A stretch of 64,000 nt of DNA from Fictibacillus marinisediminis (lineage in GTDB: Bacteria > Bacillota > Bacilli > Bacillales > Fictibacillaceae): contig NZ_JAIWJX010000004.1 in the NCBI RefSeq assembly GCF_023149135.1, forward strand, positions 62,001 to 126,000, read 5' to 3'. Positions 49,834-59,392 of the stretch are shown here, one piece after another. Both the position numbers and the translations under genes were made by a program. Numbering within the stretch: the first letter of the stretch is position 1; each line of letters opens with the position of its first letter. Below the pieces are notes generated by a model. It was not told the origin of the DNA and ran no database searches. It saw only the letters and a program-made list of their open reading frames with translations.

Positions 49834-50038
49834 ATGAAAACATGCAATATGAAAGACTGTGTTAACGAAGCGACTTCAAGTAATCTTTGCTACATGGCAC
49901 TATAAACGCTGGGCAAGACATAGAGGCCTAACAATATTAAAAATTATAAAATACGATTAGTGTCAGACTGAAGGTTGCGATAAACTACATTTGTGCAAAG
50001 GGTTAAGTGAGAGACATTACCGCAGAATGAAAAAATAG
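49834..50038 (+). pseudogene. Broken small zinc-finger-like ORF
   Basis: ATG with AAGGGGAA upstream reads MKTCNMKDCVNEATSSNLCY and stops. In a shifted frame it continues WHYKRWARHRGLTI, a stop, then CDKLHLCKGLSERHYRRMKK. Together this looks like a short protein with several C-x-x-C/H pairs ('LC...HY.RW ... LC...S.RHYRR'), broken by a frameshift and a stop. Possibly a decayed phage-like zinc-ribbon or HNH-associated protein. Confidence 0.5.
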
Positions 50039-50370
50039 AGCATAACTGAAGAAAACAAGGCGCTTTTCAAAGGTTTATTGTTTCTACCACATAAATTTGG
50101 CTTCTTTATTCTTTTACTGAAACAAAACCCGAATAATGGCCCTTATTTTATATCTATAGTACATTGACATAACTGTTTCGGTCGTTCAAGGGATGTTTAC
50201 TTATTTAATGTCCTAGGCTAACCATCTTACCTTACTAGACAAGATGGTTTTTAATGAATCTGGCCAGAGCTTTTTTATTTCAGTTCTATATATTTGCATT
50301 AAATCTTAATTTAAATGAGGGTTTTTGTTAAATAGTTAAAAATTTTTCAAACAAGCAATAGAGGTGGAAA
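50039..50370 (+). other. Intergenic region with a hairpin; no gene
   Basis: 332 bases. A 9-bp stem AACCATCTT/AAGATGGTT at 50220-50249 with a TTTTTAA tail looks like a terminator. GAGGTGG at 50361 is the ribosome site for the UPF0489 gene. Confidence 0.5.
50220..50253. terminator. Hairpin terminator-like element
   Basis: AACCATCTT (50220-50228) and AAGATGGTT (50241-50249) form a perfect 9-bp stem with a 12-base loop followed by TTTTAA. Confidence 0.6.
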
Positions 50371-51150
50371 ATGAATAAATATGACCGTAATTCTGACTGG
50401 AAAATTCACATTCCTGAAAAAAATATGTATATAATGAAAGATCACTCTTGGGCTTTTATTGCTTGGGAACTTGAAAGAATAAAAGGTTCTATTCGTCCTG
50501 ATGCGGTACTTCTTCATTTAGATTATCACCTTGACGACGTAGCTGATGGTCTATTTGTTGATGGTATTATGACAGCTAAATCAGAGGATGATTTATTCAA
50601 GTTAATTCGTACAAGAGAAGAGTTAAATAGCGGAAATATGACAACTTCAAAAATATGTATCGATAACTTCATATGGCCATCATTTGCAAGAGGTACGGTT
50701 GGTTCAATGTTTACTGTGGCTCCCCAGCAACAACAAGATCTTGCGACATGGATGTTAAGTGATGATGACGGTTCATACCAACGTGAAGATATCGAAAATA
50801 ATAAACAGGAAATATTAGGTTTTATATCCGAACAAAAATTCAAATCTGTTTACCGATCGTATAATATTGAGCAATTTAAGGAAAGTCATTTAGACACCTT
50901 TATAAAATGTTCTGAAGATAAGAGTAAAATATTAGACATTGATTTAGATTATTTTAACAAATCTCAGAATCTATTTGCACCTGATTTAATGCCAGAAAAA
51001 GAAATTCGATCAATATTGCATGACGTTATGAAAATGTGCAAATGGGATTTAGTTACAGTTGCTCTTTCACCTATTTATTGTGGTGGAGATGAAAAGGCGG
51101 AGTATCTTTTGAAAATATTTGCAGATGTCACAGAACTTGAAAGGATTTAG
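50371..51150 (+). CDS. UPF0489-family protein
   Basis: A 259-residue protein of the UPF0489 family (C5orf22-like). Diagnostic blocks: LLHLDYHLDDV near residue 50, ILDIDLDYFNKS near 190 and ALSPIYCGGDEKAEYLLKIF at the end. Its aspartate/histidine pairs resemble the metal sites of the arginase/deacetylase fold, so a hydrolase is possible; the biochemical function is unknown. An AGAGGTGG site precedes the ATG. It is followed by a short related-strand ORF and a membrane protein. Confidence 0.8.
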   Translation: MNKYDRNSDWKIHIPEKNMYIMKDHSWAFIAWELERIKGSIRPDAVLLHLDYHLDDVADGLFVDGIMTAKSEDDLFKLIRTREELNSGNMTTSKICIDNFIWPSFARGTVGSMFTVAPQQQQDLATWMLSDDDGSYQREDIENNKQEILGFISEQKFKSVYRSYNIEQFKESHLDTFIKCSEDKSKILDIDLDYFNKSQNLFAPDLMPEKEIRSILHDVMKMCKWDLVTVALSPIYCGGDEKAEYLLKIFADVTELERI

Positions 51151-51153
51151 TAT

Positions 51154-51385
51154 TTGTCACAGTTATCTTTTGATGACTTTTTTATAGAAAAAAAGAAAGA
51201 ACCCTTACATAATATCTCCCCTCCTTCCTCTCCACTAGAAGTTGCTATAGTAGCTCTTGTGGAATCAGGTATACCTAGCGTAAGAAGGTTTAAGAATAAA
51301 TAACGAGCGGTATTCAATTAGTAAGCCCAAGACTTACTATGATGTTTGTTCCTATTTAGATAAACTAGTTAAACAAGAAAATTGA
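51154..51385 (+). pseudogene. Broken small ORF after the UPF0489 gene
   Basis: TTG at 51154 with GAAAGGA upstream opens 49 codons (LSQLSFDDFFIEKKKEP ... ESGIPSVRRFKNK) to TAA at 51301. In the next frame the text continues NERYSISKPKTYYDVCSYLDKLVKQEN to a stop at 51383-51385. One frameshift would give a ~77-residue protein. The family is not recognised. Confidence 0.4.
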
Positions 51386-51455
51386 TGTTTGTTGAGGATA
51401 AGGATAAAAATGATCGAATATATAAAGTTAAATAAAAATAACAGGGGTCTATGAT

Positions 51456-52217
51456 ATGAAAGAAATTTTTAATACTATTGCTTTATTTTTATCATTAGCA
51501 GGACTAATATATTTTGCAATCGGAGGAAATGATTATATAACAATTCTAATTGCGACCACAATCATCTTAATAAGATTATTTATAATGAATTGGAAATGGA
51601 ATCGGTCTACTCTTATTTTTGGTTTAATTATTGCAGTGGTTTTTCTGTATGGATTATTTTCTTTTTTTTACGATCATCCATGGATTAAAAAATTCATACT
51701 TGAAAATCATTGGTATGATTACATAATAATTTCGGGGTTTCTGATTGCAGCTATTGATACCTTACTTTCAACTGCTAATATTTACCTCGATGCCGGAATA
51801 ACCAAAGCTAAGGGAGGGAGCGTTAGTAAGAGATCATTATTCTCTTTCTTTTTCACTTCTGTTTTAATTATTTTAATAATAGTTTTACTTAGTACAGTTA
51901 CCATTGCAAAATCTGTACAATTAATAGATGTTAAATATAACTCTAAATTAACTAGTACTGAGGTTAGTAGTATAATATCTGCTATTCAAAAGGATGAAAA
52001 TATGTCTATTATGAATAGGCATCATCTTGAACAAAAATTAAAATCTATTAATAAGACGAGTGATATTGACCTCTTCATACTCTGTGTTTCATTAATTTTG
52101 CCCGGAATGATATTGGTAAACTGGACTAATAAGTTTCATAAGAAATATATAAAGAAATGGTTCTGCAAGTATCGCTTGCTTTACTTGTATATCTTTAAAA
52201 ATAAAAATAATATATAG
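51456..52217 (+). CDS. Polytopic membrane protein of unknown function
   Basis: A 253-residue protein with about six hydrophobic segments: two near the N-terminus, two in 55-110, one at ~125-150 and one near 205-225. A soluble loop of about 50 residues (YNSKLTSTEVSSIISAIQKDENM) lies between the last two. The C-terminus is lysine rich. No motif recognised. CAGGGG precedes the ATG weakly. It may be an effector of a defence or immunity gene, but nothing in its sequence shows that. Confidence 0.65.
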   Translation: MKEIFNTIALFLSLAGLIYFAIGGNDYITILIATTIILIRLFIMNWKWNRSTLIFGLIIAVVFLYGLFSFFYDHPWIKKFILENHWYDYIIISGFLIAAIDTLLSTANIYLDAGITKAKGGSVSKRSLFSFFFTSVLIILIIVLLSTVTIAKSVQLIDVKYNSKLTSTEVSSIISAIQKDENMSIMNRHHLEQKLKSINKTSDIDLFILCVSLILPGMILVNWTNKFHKKYIKKWFCKYRLLYLYIFKNKNNI

Positions 52218-52308
52218 GAATAAGTATTCGTAAAATTTTTTAATGAATATCGACAATAATCGACATAATTGATAGAGCTAAAACTACCTTAAAGGAAGGT
52301 TGGTTATA

Positions 52309-53305
52309 GTGGCAGCATCCAGAGAAATTAGAATATTTGAGCAACGATTAGAAAACCATTTTCAACAAATGCCCGAGTTTGTACTGGAGTACATCCATGC
52401 AAAAAAGCGTTCTAAATAATCCTCTTCTACCCTCCTCGCCTATGTTCATAAAATTTTTTAAGTTTCTGACATGGCTGAAACAGGAAGGTATTTCTAGAGT
52501 AACTGAGATCAGGCATACCCCAATGAATGTTCTTGAGAAGCTTAGTAAAAAAAACGCTGAATTTTATAAGGAATATCTCCAGAAAGAAATCATTAATACT
52601 GATGAAATTAAGAGAAAGCTGCTGAATGGCAGATACAGTGGCCAGAAATTTAAACTCGATTAAGTCTTTATATCATTACCTTACAACTGAAACGGAAGAC
52701 GAAGAAACCGGTGAATGCTATTTTTACCGCAATGTATTTAAAAAGATCAAATTAGATAAAAAAGAAGAGACAGATTCAAGGAGAGCAAGTAAAATTCATT
52801 CTCTAACGCTTAATGAAGGCGAAATTACCGATTTTGTAGAGTTTCTTAAAACTGAGTATTAGCATATCGTTACCAAACTAAAGACATCAGGGGGTTTATC
52901 CATGATAATGAGCGGAATATTGCGACCATTAATCTCATGTTGGGTAGCGGTATCCGAGTAAGTGAGCTGCTGGAATAACTCTAGGGATATTAATTTTCAA
53001 AAGAATGAATTGGATGTAATCCGTAAAGGGGATAAGCGGATACTGTAAACGTCCTCCCTACTTTGTCCATACGAGCTATTCAAAATATGGTAAAGAAATA
53101 TACTGAGGCTTATTTTTCTAGAGATTCATTTACAGCCGGTAAAGCATTAACTCCACCTAAACTTAGTCATAGCTTTGCAAATGACTGGATTAAGGATGGT
53201 GGAAAACTTATCTTATTACGTGATCAGCTTGGCCATAATTCCATTGAAACGACACAACAATATACTAACTTATCTTTAAAAGAACGAGAAAAAGTAATGA
53301 GTTGA
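52309..53305 (+). pseudogene. Decayed XerS-like tyrosine recombinase paralogue
   Basis: A GTG with AAGGAAGG upstream starts a copy similar to the recombinase at 48380, but it has several stops and shifts. Pieces match in order: LENHFQQMPEFVLEYIHAKK, then SSTLLAYVHKIF, KFLTWLKQEGISRV, then NLNSIKSLYHYLTTETEDEETGECYFYRNV, GSGIRVSELLE and finally LTPPKLSHSFANDW and LGHNSIETTQQYTNL. The HxxR block reads KLSHS, so catalytic residues are also lost. An old duplicate left to decay. Confidence 0.82.
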
Positions 53306-53354
53306 GGAATCTAGACAAAACACAGATAGATAATAGTGAACTAGGAGGAGAATC

Positions 53355-53468
53355 ATGGTAGCCATAGTCGGAGATATTGTTAAATATAAAGGGCAAAAAG
53401 CCCGTGTTATAGCAGCATATACCTATACAATAGTGGCTGATTTTAAAAATGCAAAAGAACGAATTTAA
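53355..53468 (+). CDS. Short DUF2187-like protein
   Basis: A 37-residue protein with a strong AGGAGGAG site. MVAIVGDIVKYKGQKARVIA and TYTIVADF match the start of the DUF2187 protein at 32914, but it ends early after KNAKERI, lacking about 19 residues of the usual C-terminus. It may be a truncated copy or a minimal form. It is the last plus-strand gene before the leftward conjugation operon. Confidence 0.6.
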   Translation: MVAIVGDIVKYKGQKARVIAAYTYTIVADFKNAKERI

Positions 53469-53476
53469 ACCTAAGA

Positions 53477-53500
53477 AAAAGGCCTTTTATGTGGCCTTTT
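53477..53500. terminator. Bidirectional terminator at the end of the conjugation operon
   Basis: AAAAGGCC (53477-53484) and GGCCTTTT (53493-53500) form an 8-bp stem flanked by A and T runs. It lies between the short DUF2187-like gene and the convergent conjugation operon, overlapping the last codon of the latter. Confidence 0.7.
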
Positions 53501-54101
53501 CTATTGTTTGAATTATCGTCCATATAGATGTTGTTATAAAATAAATTTCACTGTTCTGATCATGGTCAGTCCCAATCAGCTTCATTAGAATAGGTACTTT
53601 TACTGTTTTCTTATCCTTATAATCAATCATAAGGAGGGCTTCTGTTCTGTCAGATATAAAGCTCGAATTAACCCGATAGCCAATTCTTTGAATAGAATCG
53701 TTCCGTGAAATCCTGGCCATCATTTCTTTCATTACTTGTAGTTTATCTTCTTCCTTGTTCTTATAAAGATCTTTCGAAAACTGTTCAAATTCAAAGCTCT
53801 CACTAAATAAAGTGGGATCTTTCATTTGAATAGAAGCGAACAAAAAATTCATGAGAGCAGCAGGGTCCTTATACCGTTGCACCATTTTCTTATCAATGTC
53901 CGTCTCATGCTCAAAGTCTTTTGTATAAAGCCAATTCTCAAGTTCTTTTTCTTTTTGTTGATGAGTCTTAATATCATGCTTAATATCATTAACTGCAGCG
54001 TGTACATTGACCACCTCTTCACACTTCCTATACTCAAAATATAAGAACGCGGATATTACCATGAAAATTAACAATAAGCTTACTGCAATTTTTCTGATCA
54101 T
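53487..54101 (-). CDS. Membrane-anchored conjugation protein, VirB8/TcpC-position
   Basis: A 204-residue protein with an N-terminal membrane helix (IAVSLLLIFMVISAFLYFEY) and a soluble remainder. The rest alternates helices and strands and ends with a strand-rich part (IGYRVNSSFISDRTEALLMID). The size, one-anchor topology and last place in a type IV secretion operon fit a VirB8/TcpC-like or small accessory component; I see no definitive motif. AGGAGAG precedes the ATG, and the gene begins 20 bases after the cell-wall hydrolase gene. Confidence 0.6.
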   Translation of the reverse strand: MIRKIAVSLLLIFMVISAFLYFEYRKCEEVVNVHAAVNDIKHDIKTHQQKEKELENWLYTKDFEHETDIDKKMVQRYKDPAALMNFLFASIQMKDPTLFSESFEFEQFSKDLYKNKEEDKLQVMKEMMARISRNDSIQRIGYRVNSSFISDRTEALLMIDYKDKKTVKVPILMKLIGTDHDQNSEIYFITTSIWTIIQTIEKAT

Positions 54102-54120
54102 AGTCTCTCCTCATCGACAA

Positions 54121-56019
54121 TTAAAATGGAATGACTAATACGGGATTTATTGCATTTGATTTACTGAAATTCCATGCTGGCTTATGTATCTCAAAATGCA
54201 AGTGTGGACCTGTAGTATGACCTGTATTCCCCATAATTCCAATTTGAGTTCCCTTCTTAACCTTTTGATTGACTGAAACAAAACGAGTGCTCATATGGGC
54301 ATATAAGCTCTGATACTGTGTATTGTTTATATTGTGTTGAATTATTACGCAGTTTCCATAGGATGAAGACAAGTAGGAACGTACTACTTTGCCATCAGCT
54401 ACTGCCACTATAGGTACATTAGAACGTCCACCTAAACCTATATCTACACCAGCATGAAGCTTACCCCATCGTCCTCCAAATCCTGAAGTTACTGTTCCTG
54501 TTGCCGGCCGCATGAAACTGCCTTTTGTTGCTAAAGGTATATCACTACCAGGATTGGCAACATACGTAGCCCCATCTTTAAAAATTTGAGAATACTTTAA
54601 GATTTTGTTTATATACCAATCCTCATGGTTATAATGCCATATTGCTTTTCTAGGATTCTTTTTATAACCATTTTTAGAAAGATAATTTGCTGCTGAAAAA
54701 ATGCTGTCCTCCAAATTCCAAGGATCTGCTTTTCCATCCCCATTTCCGTCAACCCCATAGCCATTGCCCTTTTTGATAACTTTTAAGCTAGTAATGTCTA
54801 AACTCTTTGAAACCAATCCTCCACCGACATCATATGACCATCCAACCCATGTTGCAGGCATGAACTGAAAATGTCCCTCTGCCCCAACAGGAGAAACCAT
54901 CATATGGTCGGTAGAGAAGGTTGTTTCTACATAATGTTCAGCAGCCAGGGTATACCAGTCCACCCCAAACCTTTTCTCAGCTGCTCGATAAATAGGCATA
55001 TATTGAGGAGGTACTCCGGCACCAGGAATGACGGTTCCATCAAAGCCATAGTTACCCATGCTAAATCCTGCTCCCCCGCTACCGTTATCCAGCCAATCAG
55101 CAAATCCAAGTGGTAACTTAGTAGAAAATTGATACATGAACTCTACCATTTTCTTATCAGCCTCTTCAGCTCCTATGCTGGTTAAGAAGGTGTCCAACTT
55201 GGTGAAATCAATATCAAAGGTCTCGGACTCTTTACTATATTTTTTGGTACGAGTTGATGTGGTAACCATGCTCGTTGGTGTATTGCTATCTTTTTCTGAA
55301 GGAGTTTCTTTAGTATTTGTTTCTTTGGTACTTTTTTTCCAAGTACTTACTTTACCTTTATATGTAATAGTTTGTTCTCCATTCCATGCGGTTACGTCTG
55401 TTAATTTAGAAACTTTGTGTTTCTTCTTAGATGAAGTCGTAATACATTGATTGTATTCACAAGTTTTAACTTTAGTTTCAGTCCATTCCTCAAACGTTTG
55501 GTAATTGAATTCTGGCTTTAGTGCTTCAACCATTTTATCTACGGTTTTTTTATAATCATCGCCCTTTCCATTCATCATTTCAAACTGAATCGTAGCAGCT
55601 ATAATGGCTGGAGGTACTTTATAAGCCATTTGCAACGGATCATTCAAATCTACCGAACCGTCTACCTTTTTTTGAATATATTCATAGACTTCCTTACTTA
55701 ACTTATGTGGCTGAATGTTTTCATCGCCGGTTGTTTCGCTGTAGGCACTTACCCCCATGATAACTAGAGCCAAAACCAGGATGATCCCGATTATAACCAA
55801 GAAAGGTACACCCAAACCGCCCAAGATACTAACAAGTAATTTTCCTGTCAGCTGTACCAGTTTCAAAGCTACTTGTTTAATTACTTTTGCAGCTACTTTA
55901 CCAGCCTTTTTTAATATTTTCCGTCCAACCTTACTTGCAGCTTTTTTAGCTTGTTGTTCAGCTACCGAACGGACGACGGACTTTTCCTGTTTAGGGGGGT
56001 GAGAAGCGGGTAGTGCCAT
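54121..56019 (-). CDS. Conjugation cell-wall hydrolase: lysozyme-like plus M23 peptidase
   Basis: A 632-residue protein. Residues 1-65 are lysine/alanine rich, ~66-95 form a membrane helix, ~100-330 are a linker with serine/threonine/lysine-rich stretches, and ~345-480 form a lytic transglycosylase-like domain (LAAEHYVETTFS with the likely catalytic glutamate, GHFQFMPATW). Residues ~500-632 are an M23 zinc endopeptidase with HAGVDIG and PHLHFEIH intact. Such proteins open the peptidoglycan for the transfer channel in Gram-positive conjugation, like PrgK, TcpG and VirB1-type proteins. It follows the VirB6-like gene directly. Confidence 0.9.
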   Translation of the reverse strand: MALPASHPPKQEKSVVRSVAEQQAKKAASKVGRKILKKAGKVAAKVIKQVALKLVQLTGKLLVSILGGLGVPFLVIIGIILVLALVIMGVSAYSETTGDENIQPHKLSKEVYEYIQKKVDGSVDLNDPLQMAYKVPPAIIAATIQFEMMNGKGDDYKKTVDKMVEALKPEFNYQTFEEWTETKVKTCEYNQCITTSSKKKHKVSKLTDVTAWNGEQTITYKGKVSTWKKSTKETNTKETPSEKDSNTPTSMVTTSTRTKKYSKESETFDIDFTKLDTFLTSIGAEEADKKMVEFMYQFSTKLPLGFADWLDNGSGGAGFSMGNYGFDGTVIPGAGVPPQYMPIYRAAEKRFGVDWYTLAAEHYVETTFSTDHMMVSPVGAEGHFQFMPATWVGWSYDVGGGLVSKSLDITSLKVIKKGNGYGVDGNGDGKADPWNLEDSIFSAANYLSKNGYKKNPRKAIWHYNHEDWYINKILKYSQIFKDGATYVANPGSDIPLATKGSFMRPATGTVTSGFGGRWGKLHAGVDIGLGGRSNVPIVAVADGKVVRSYLSSSYGNCVIIQHNINNTQYQSLYAHMSTRFVSVNQKVKKGTQIGIMGNTGHTTGPHLHFEIHKPAWNFSKSNAINPVLVIPF

Positions 56020-56020
56020 A

Positions 56021-59000
56021 TCACACTACCCCTTCTTTAATTCTCTTCATTTCAAGTTCTCGACGGCGCTTAAACCTTGCATTCATTGGCTGGGAGAACA
56101 ATTCATTGGGGTTAACATTTACTTTGTGCTGAATTTGTTCAATCTCTCCATAACCGTTCACCCGGTATGGAGCTCTTTCGTTTATATCTGCAGGAATTAT
56201 TCTGTTGTTATCATTGACGTTATAATTTTGATAGATTACTTCACCTTTTGTAAGTGAAGGGTCTCCATCGCCAAACCGAGATACGCGATAATCCTTTCCG
56301 GATTGATCCTGCATGACAACGTAACTTCTGTCTCTTTCAACAACAAGGCGAACCATTTGAGAGACTGAATGTTCCTTAATGTCTGAAACCGTAAACGATT
56401 CATTTGAAACCGCCTGGTTAAATGGATGATATACAGGATTCAGTTGAGGATTATTTTCTCGGCTTCGTCTATTTACTAAAAGTTCATTAGGATTAATTGT
56501 TACAGGTCTGCTTGCAGCTATCCTACTACCCCCTGCATCTTTCAAATAGGGGGATGGTTTTCCGTTTTGCAATACCGGCATCAGGGAATCATTTTTAATC
56601 ATATAATCCTGATAGACGACTTGCCCTTTTTTTAGAGAAGAATCCCCGGAGCCATAGCGGCTTGCTCTAAATGTGACTCCATCTGATCCCTTGGCCATTA
56701 AATATGACTTGTCCTGTTCAACAACTAATTGAACAGATCCAGGCATAGATTGCATGTTGCCGTCTGGCCCCTGTTCAGTCGGTACATTCCGTTGGATATC
56801 TGTTAATTCCATCATGGAATCTTTAACTGCATTGTTATAAGGATTGTAGCTTCCCGCCATTTGAGTGCCTGCTTGATACCCTTTAAGTCCACCTAGAACT
56901 CCTGTTGCGAATGAAACACCATTTCGGAACAACATTTGCTTACCAGTTACATCTTGTGCAACATGGGTGCCAGCTACTTTTATCCCTTCTGATACGCCTT
57001 GTATTAATCCATTAGAGGCTCCTTGAAGATATTGTAAGGATCCTGACACAAGGCTTGCATCGGTTTCCATGTTTATAGATTGAGCGGTACCAACGCCACT
57101 TGCTACTCCTTGTGCTACAGATGTTGCTAAGACACCAATTTTAGTATCTGCTAAGAATTCACCTGCTTGTGCTAGTCCGGAACCTCTCATTCCCCCAATT
57201 AATGCCCCCTTTGAAGCACTACTCATTTGTGATAGGAGGACTTTCCCGCGACTTTTTTCTGGTAGTTGTGTCATAGCTTTTTGATGAAAAGCTTGATATT
57301 GTTCTCCTTCTCTTTCCGCCCATTGTGATTCAGCTTTAGAAATACTGAGATTTGGATTGGCAGCTTGTAACTGATTCATAAATTGGCCTTTTTGATTCGC
57401 AGCCCATTCATCTGTCATATTTTGAGCCAACTTAGCAGCAAGCTGTTCTTTTGAAATAAATCCCTTGGATAGTGGGGTTGTTGACTTTGAGGATTCAATG
57501 GCTTTTGCAGCTTCTGTTCTAAATCCATCCATCTTTTCGAGCTTTGCTTTATTAAATGCTCTTTCTCTCTGTGACTCTGTTAGTTGAGGATTAGTTCTCT
57601 TAATTTCATCCATAAAACGAGACTTGTTTGTTCTTTCCCATTGATTAATTTGATCTTTTGCATATTGATCTGCAAAGTCATCGACATTTAACGAATCACC
57701 AATATTTGAAGCGGATTTCATAGCTTGCTTAAGGTGTGACTGACCAACTTCTTGTTTCCTTTGGTTCCAGGCTTGATCAATTTCTTGAGTAGATAATCCG
57801 GGATGTTGTTTTTTTAGATTTTCTTTGAATGCATCCTCATTTTTATCGACCCAATCTTTAGTTCGAAAAGAAGCTGCTTTCTCGGCAATATCCTGAATAG
57901 ATTCAACCCTTTGAAGAGCTAAGCCGGATTTACCTTCTTTTTTAAACTGACTCTTTTTATCAGCTAACGATCTAGCCCAGGCCCCATTAATTTCATCTTC
58001 AGTAGCATTTGGCATTCGGGTACGAAGCTTATCTTTCATGGCAGTTTCATTTTCAGCTGCCCATTGATCGGTTTTAATCCCAGCGATACTATCTAATTCA
58101 TCTGCACTTAGTTCTCCTGCTTTATTAAAACCGTCGATGGCGCCTTTAGTTGATTTCACCAAACCATTTATAACACTTTTTCCTGCCTTCGTTGCTACAA
58201 GTCCTACTGTAAAAGAAGCTCTACCAGTTAGCCCTCCTGCTGCTGCGCCAACTTCAGATCCTATAACGGAGTTAATGGCCACTTGTTTTGCACCCAGTCC
58301 TGCACCAGTAGCCATTCCAGCAAATCCACCAGCTAATCTTCCTGCCTTTTTAAAACCATCACCCCATTTGAGCATACGTGATGCTCTACTGGTGGTTCCT
58401 GCTAAGGTATCTAAATTTGATGAAGGATTTACATCTTTGTCTATCCCTATGGATGAGGTAGCCGTGTTACGAAGAGCTTCTACAGGATTTTTATCGTTAA
58501 GTGCCCCTTTAACTGTTCCATACATAGCGGCTAAGCTCGCCATTCCTAATCCAGTTGACCATTTTGATAAATTATCTGTCATACCGGTAGCCATGTAAAA
58601 TAATGAGCGGATACTTTCCGAGATTGGAATAAAGCAACAGTACACAATCATTACTACCATTGCGTTATTTGCTCCTCCAGAAACTTTAAGGATCGCAAAT
58701 ACTACTAGAGCATGAACAGATTGTATGAAGATTGTAGTTACTAATTCTCGCAGCCAGCCAATCGTAATCCCTTTAAACGGTTGAAACATCCAAAATACGA
58801 CCATTAGAGGTCCAAGCATAATTAAAATGAAGAGTGTAACTGTACGCATTAAATAATAAAAGTTAGCCCAAAAAGTTAGTCCAAGTAAAACAAGAGCAAT
58901 AAACAGAGTCCCTATCATGCCTGTTTCATCTTCTTTTACCATGTCAGCAATGCTTTTGAACCCTCCGATCGCACTTTTTGAATCGCTCGTTGCAAATTTA

Positions 59001-59377
59001 AAGAACTTTACAATTACATCATTAAATTTGAACAATATATCGAGTAGATCAGGTAAGTTCATTAAGAAGAATGTAACAATTAAGCAATCCTTTACAAATT
59101 CTATTAAGATCCCTCGATTGGTAGGATTAATGCCGGCACTGGAAATCCTGGCACCGTTGTAAATAATTGCAACGATCAGGAAGAATGTAGCAATTAATAA
59201 CATGATGTCCATGCCATCCATTACACTCTTAAACATATCCTTAGAGAAAATTCCATACACTTTATCCTTAGTGTCAAAGATTAATGTGTTTAATGAGTCT
59301 AAGTCCTTGAATGGTTCGATGAAGTCTTTCCAAAGTGAGTAAAGTAATGGGGAGATGATTTTAAATAAACTAAACAT
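56021..59377 (-). CDS. VirB6/TrbL-like conjugation membrane protein, very long C-terminus with repeats
   Basis: An 1118-residue protein. The first ~280 residues hold six to seven membrane helices (LMIATFFLIVAIIY-like, FWANFYYLMRTVTLFILIMLGPLMVVFWMF), the VirB6/TrbL core. Residues ~430-770 contain four degenerate repeats of ~85-95 residues, each with W-x3-N/Q-x4-F-x10-P then a W/F-rich end (WAAENETAMKDKL, WVDKNEDAFKENL, WERTNKSRFMDEI, WAANQKGQFMNQL). Residues ~880-1110 hold two repeats of a second kind, each with LVVExDxSYxxM, SRxGxGDxSLxKGxVxYQ and a final NPNEL. The tail is probably cytoplasmic or in the cell wall. Confidence 0.85.
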   Translation of the reverse strand: MFSLFKIISPLLYSLWKDFIEPFKDLDSLNTLIFDTKDKVYGIFSKDMFKSVMDGMDIMLLIATFFLIVAIIYNGARISSAGINPTNRGILIEFVKDCLIVTFFLMNLPDLLDILFKFNDVIVKFFKFATSDSKSAIGGFKSIADMVKEDETGMIGTLFIALVLLGLTFWANFYYLMRTVTLFILIMLGPLMVVFWMFQPFKGITIGWLRELVTTIFIQSVHALVVFAILKVSGGANNAMVVMIVYCCFIPISESIRSLFYMATGMTDNLSKWSTGLGMASLAAMYGTVKGALNDKNPVEALRNTATSSIGIDKDVNPSSNLDTLAGTTSRASRMLKWGDGFKKAGRLAGGFAGMATGAGLGAKQVAINSVIGSEVGAAAGGLTGRASFTVGLVATKAGKSVINGLVKSTKGAIDGFNKAGELSADELDSIAGIKTDQWAAENETAMKDKLRTRMPNATEDEINGAWARSLADKKSQFKKEGKSGLALQRVESIQDIAEKAASFRTKDWVDKNEDAFKENLKKQHPGLSTQEIDQAWNQRKQEVGQSHLKQAMKSASNIGDSLNVDDFADQYAKDQINQWERTNKSRFMDEIKRTNPQLTESQRERAFNKAKLEKMDGFRTEAAKAIESSKSTTPLSKGFISKEQLAAKLAQNMTDEWAANQKGQFMNQLQAANPNLSISKAESQWAEREGEQYQAFHQKAMTQLPEKSRGKVLLSQMSSASKGALIGGMRGSGLAQAGEFLADTKIGVLATSVAQGVASGVGTAQSINMETDASLVSGSLQYLQGASNGLIQGVSEGIKVAGTHVAQDVTGKQMLFRNGVSFATGVLGGLKGYQAGTQMAGSYNPYNNAVKDSMMELTDIQRNVPTEQGPDGNMQSMPGSVQLVVEQDKSYLMAKGSDGVTFRASRYGSGDSSLKKGQVVYQDYMIKNDSLMPVLQNGKPSPYLKDAGGSRIAASRPVTINPNELLVNRRSRENNPQLNPVYHPFNQAVSNESFTVSDIKEHSVSQMVRLVVERDRSYVVMQDQSGKDYRVSRFGDGDPSLTKGEVIYQNYNVNDNNRIIPADINERAPYRVNGYGEIEQIQHKVNVNPNELFSQPMNARFKRRRELEMKRIKEGVV

Positions 59378-59392
59378 TACAGGCGGCCCCCT

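Noticed and set aside
58137..58598. 153-residue plus-strand ORF inside the VirB6-like gene
   Set aside because: It is the antisense shadow of an alanine/glycine-rich coding region; no ribosome site and no family pattern.
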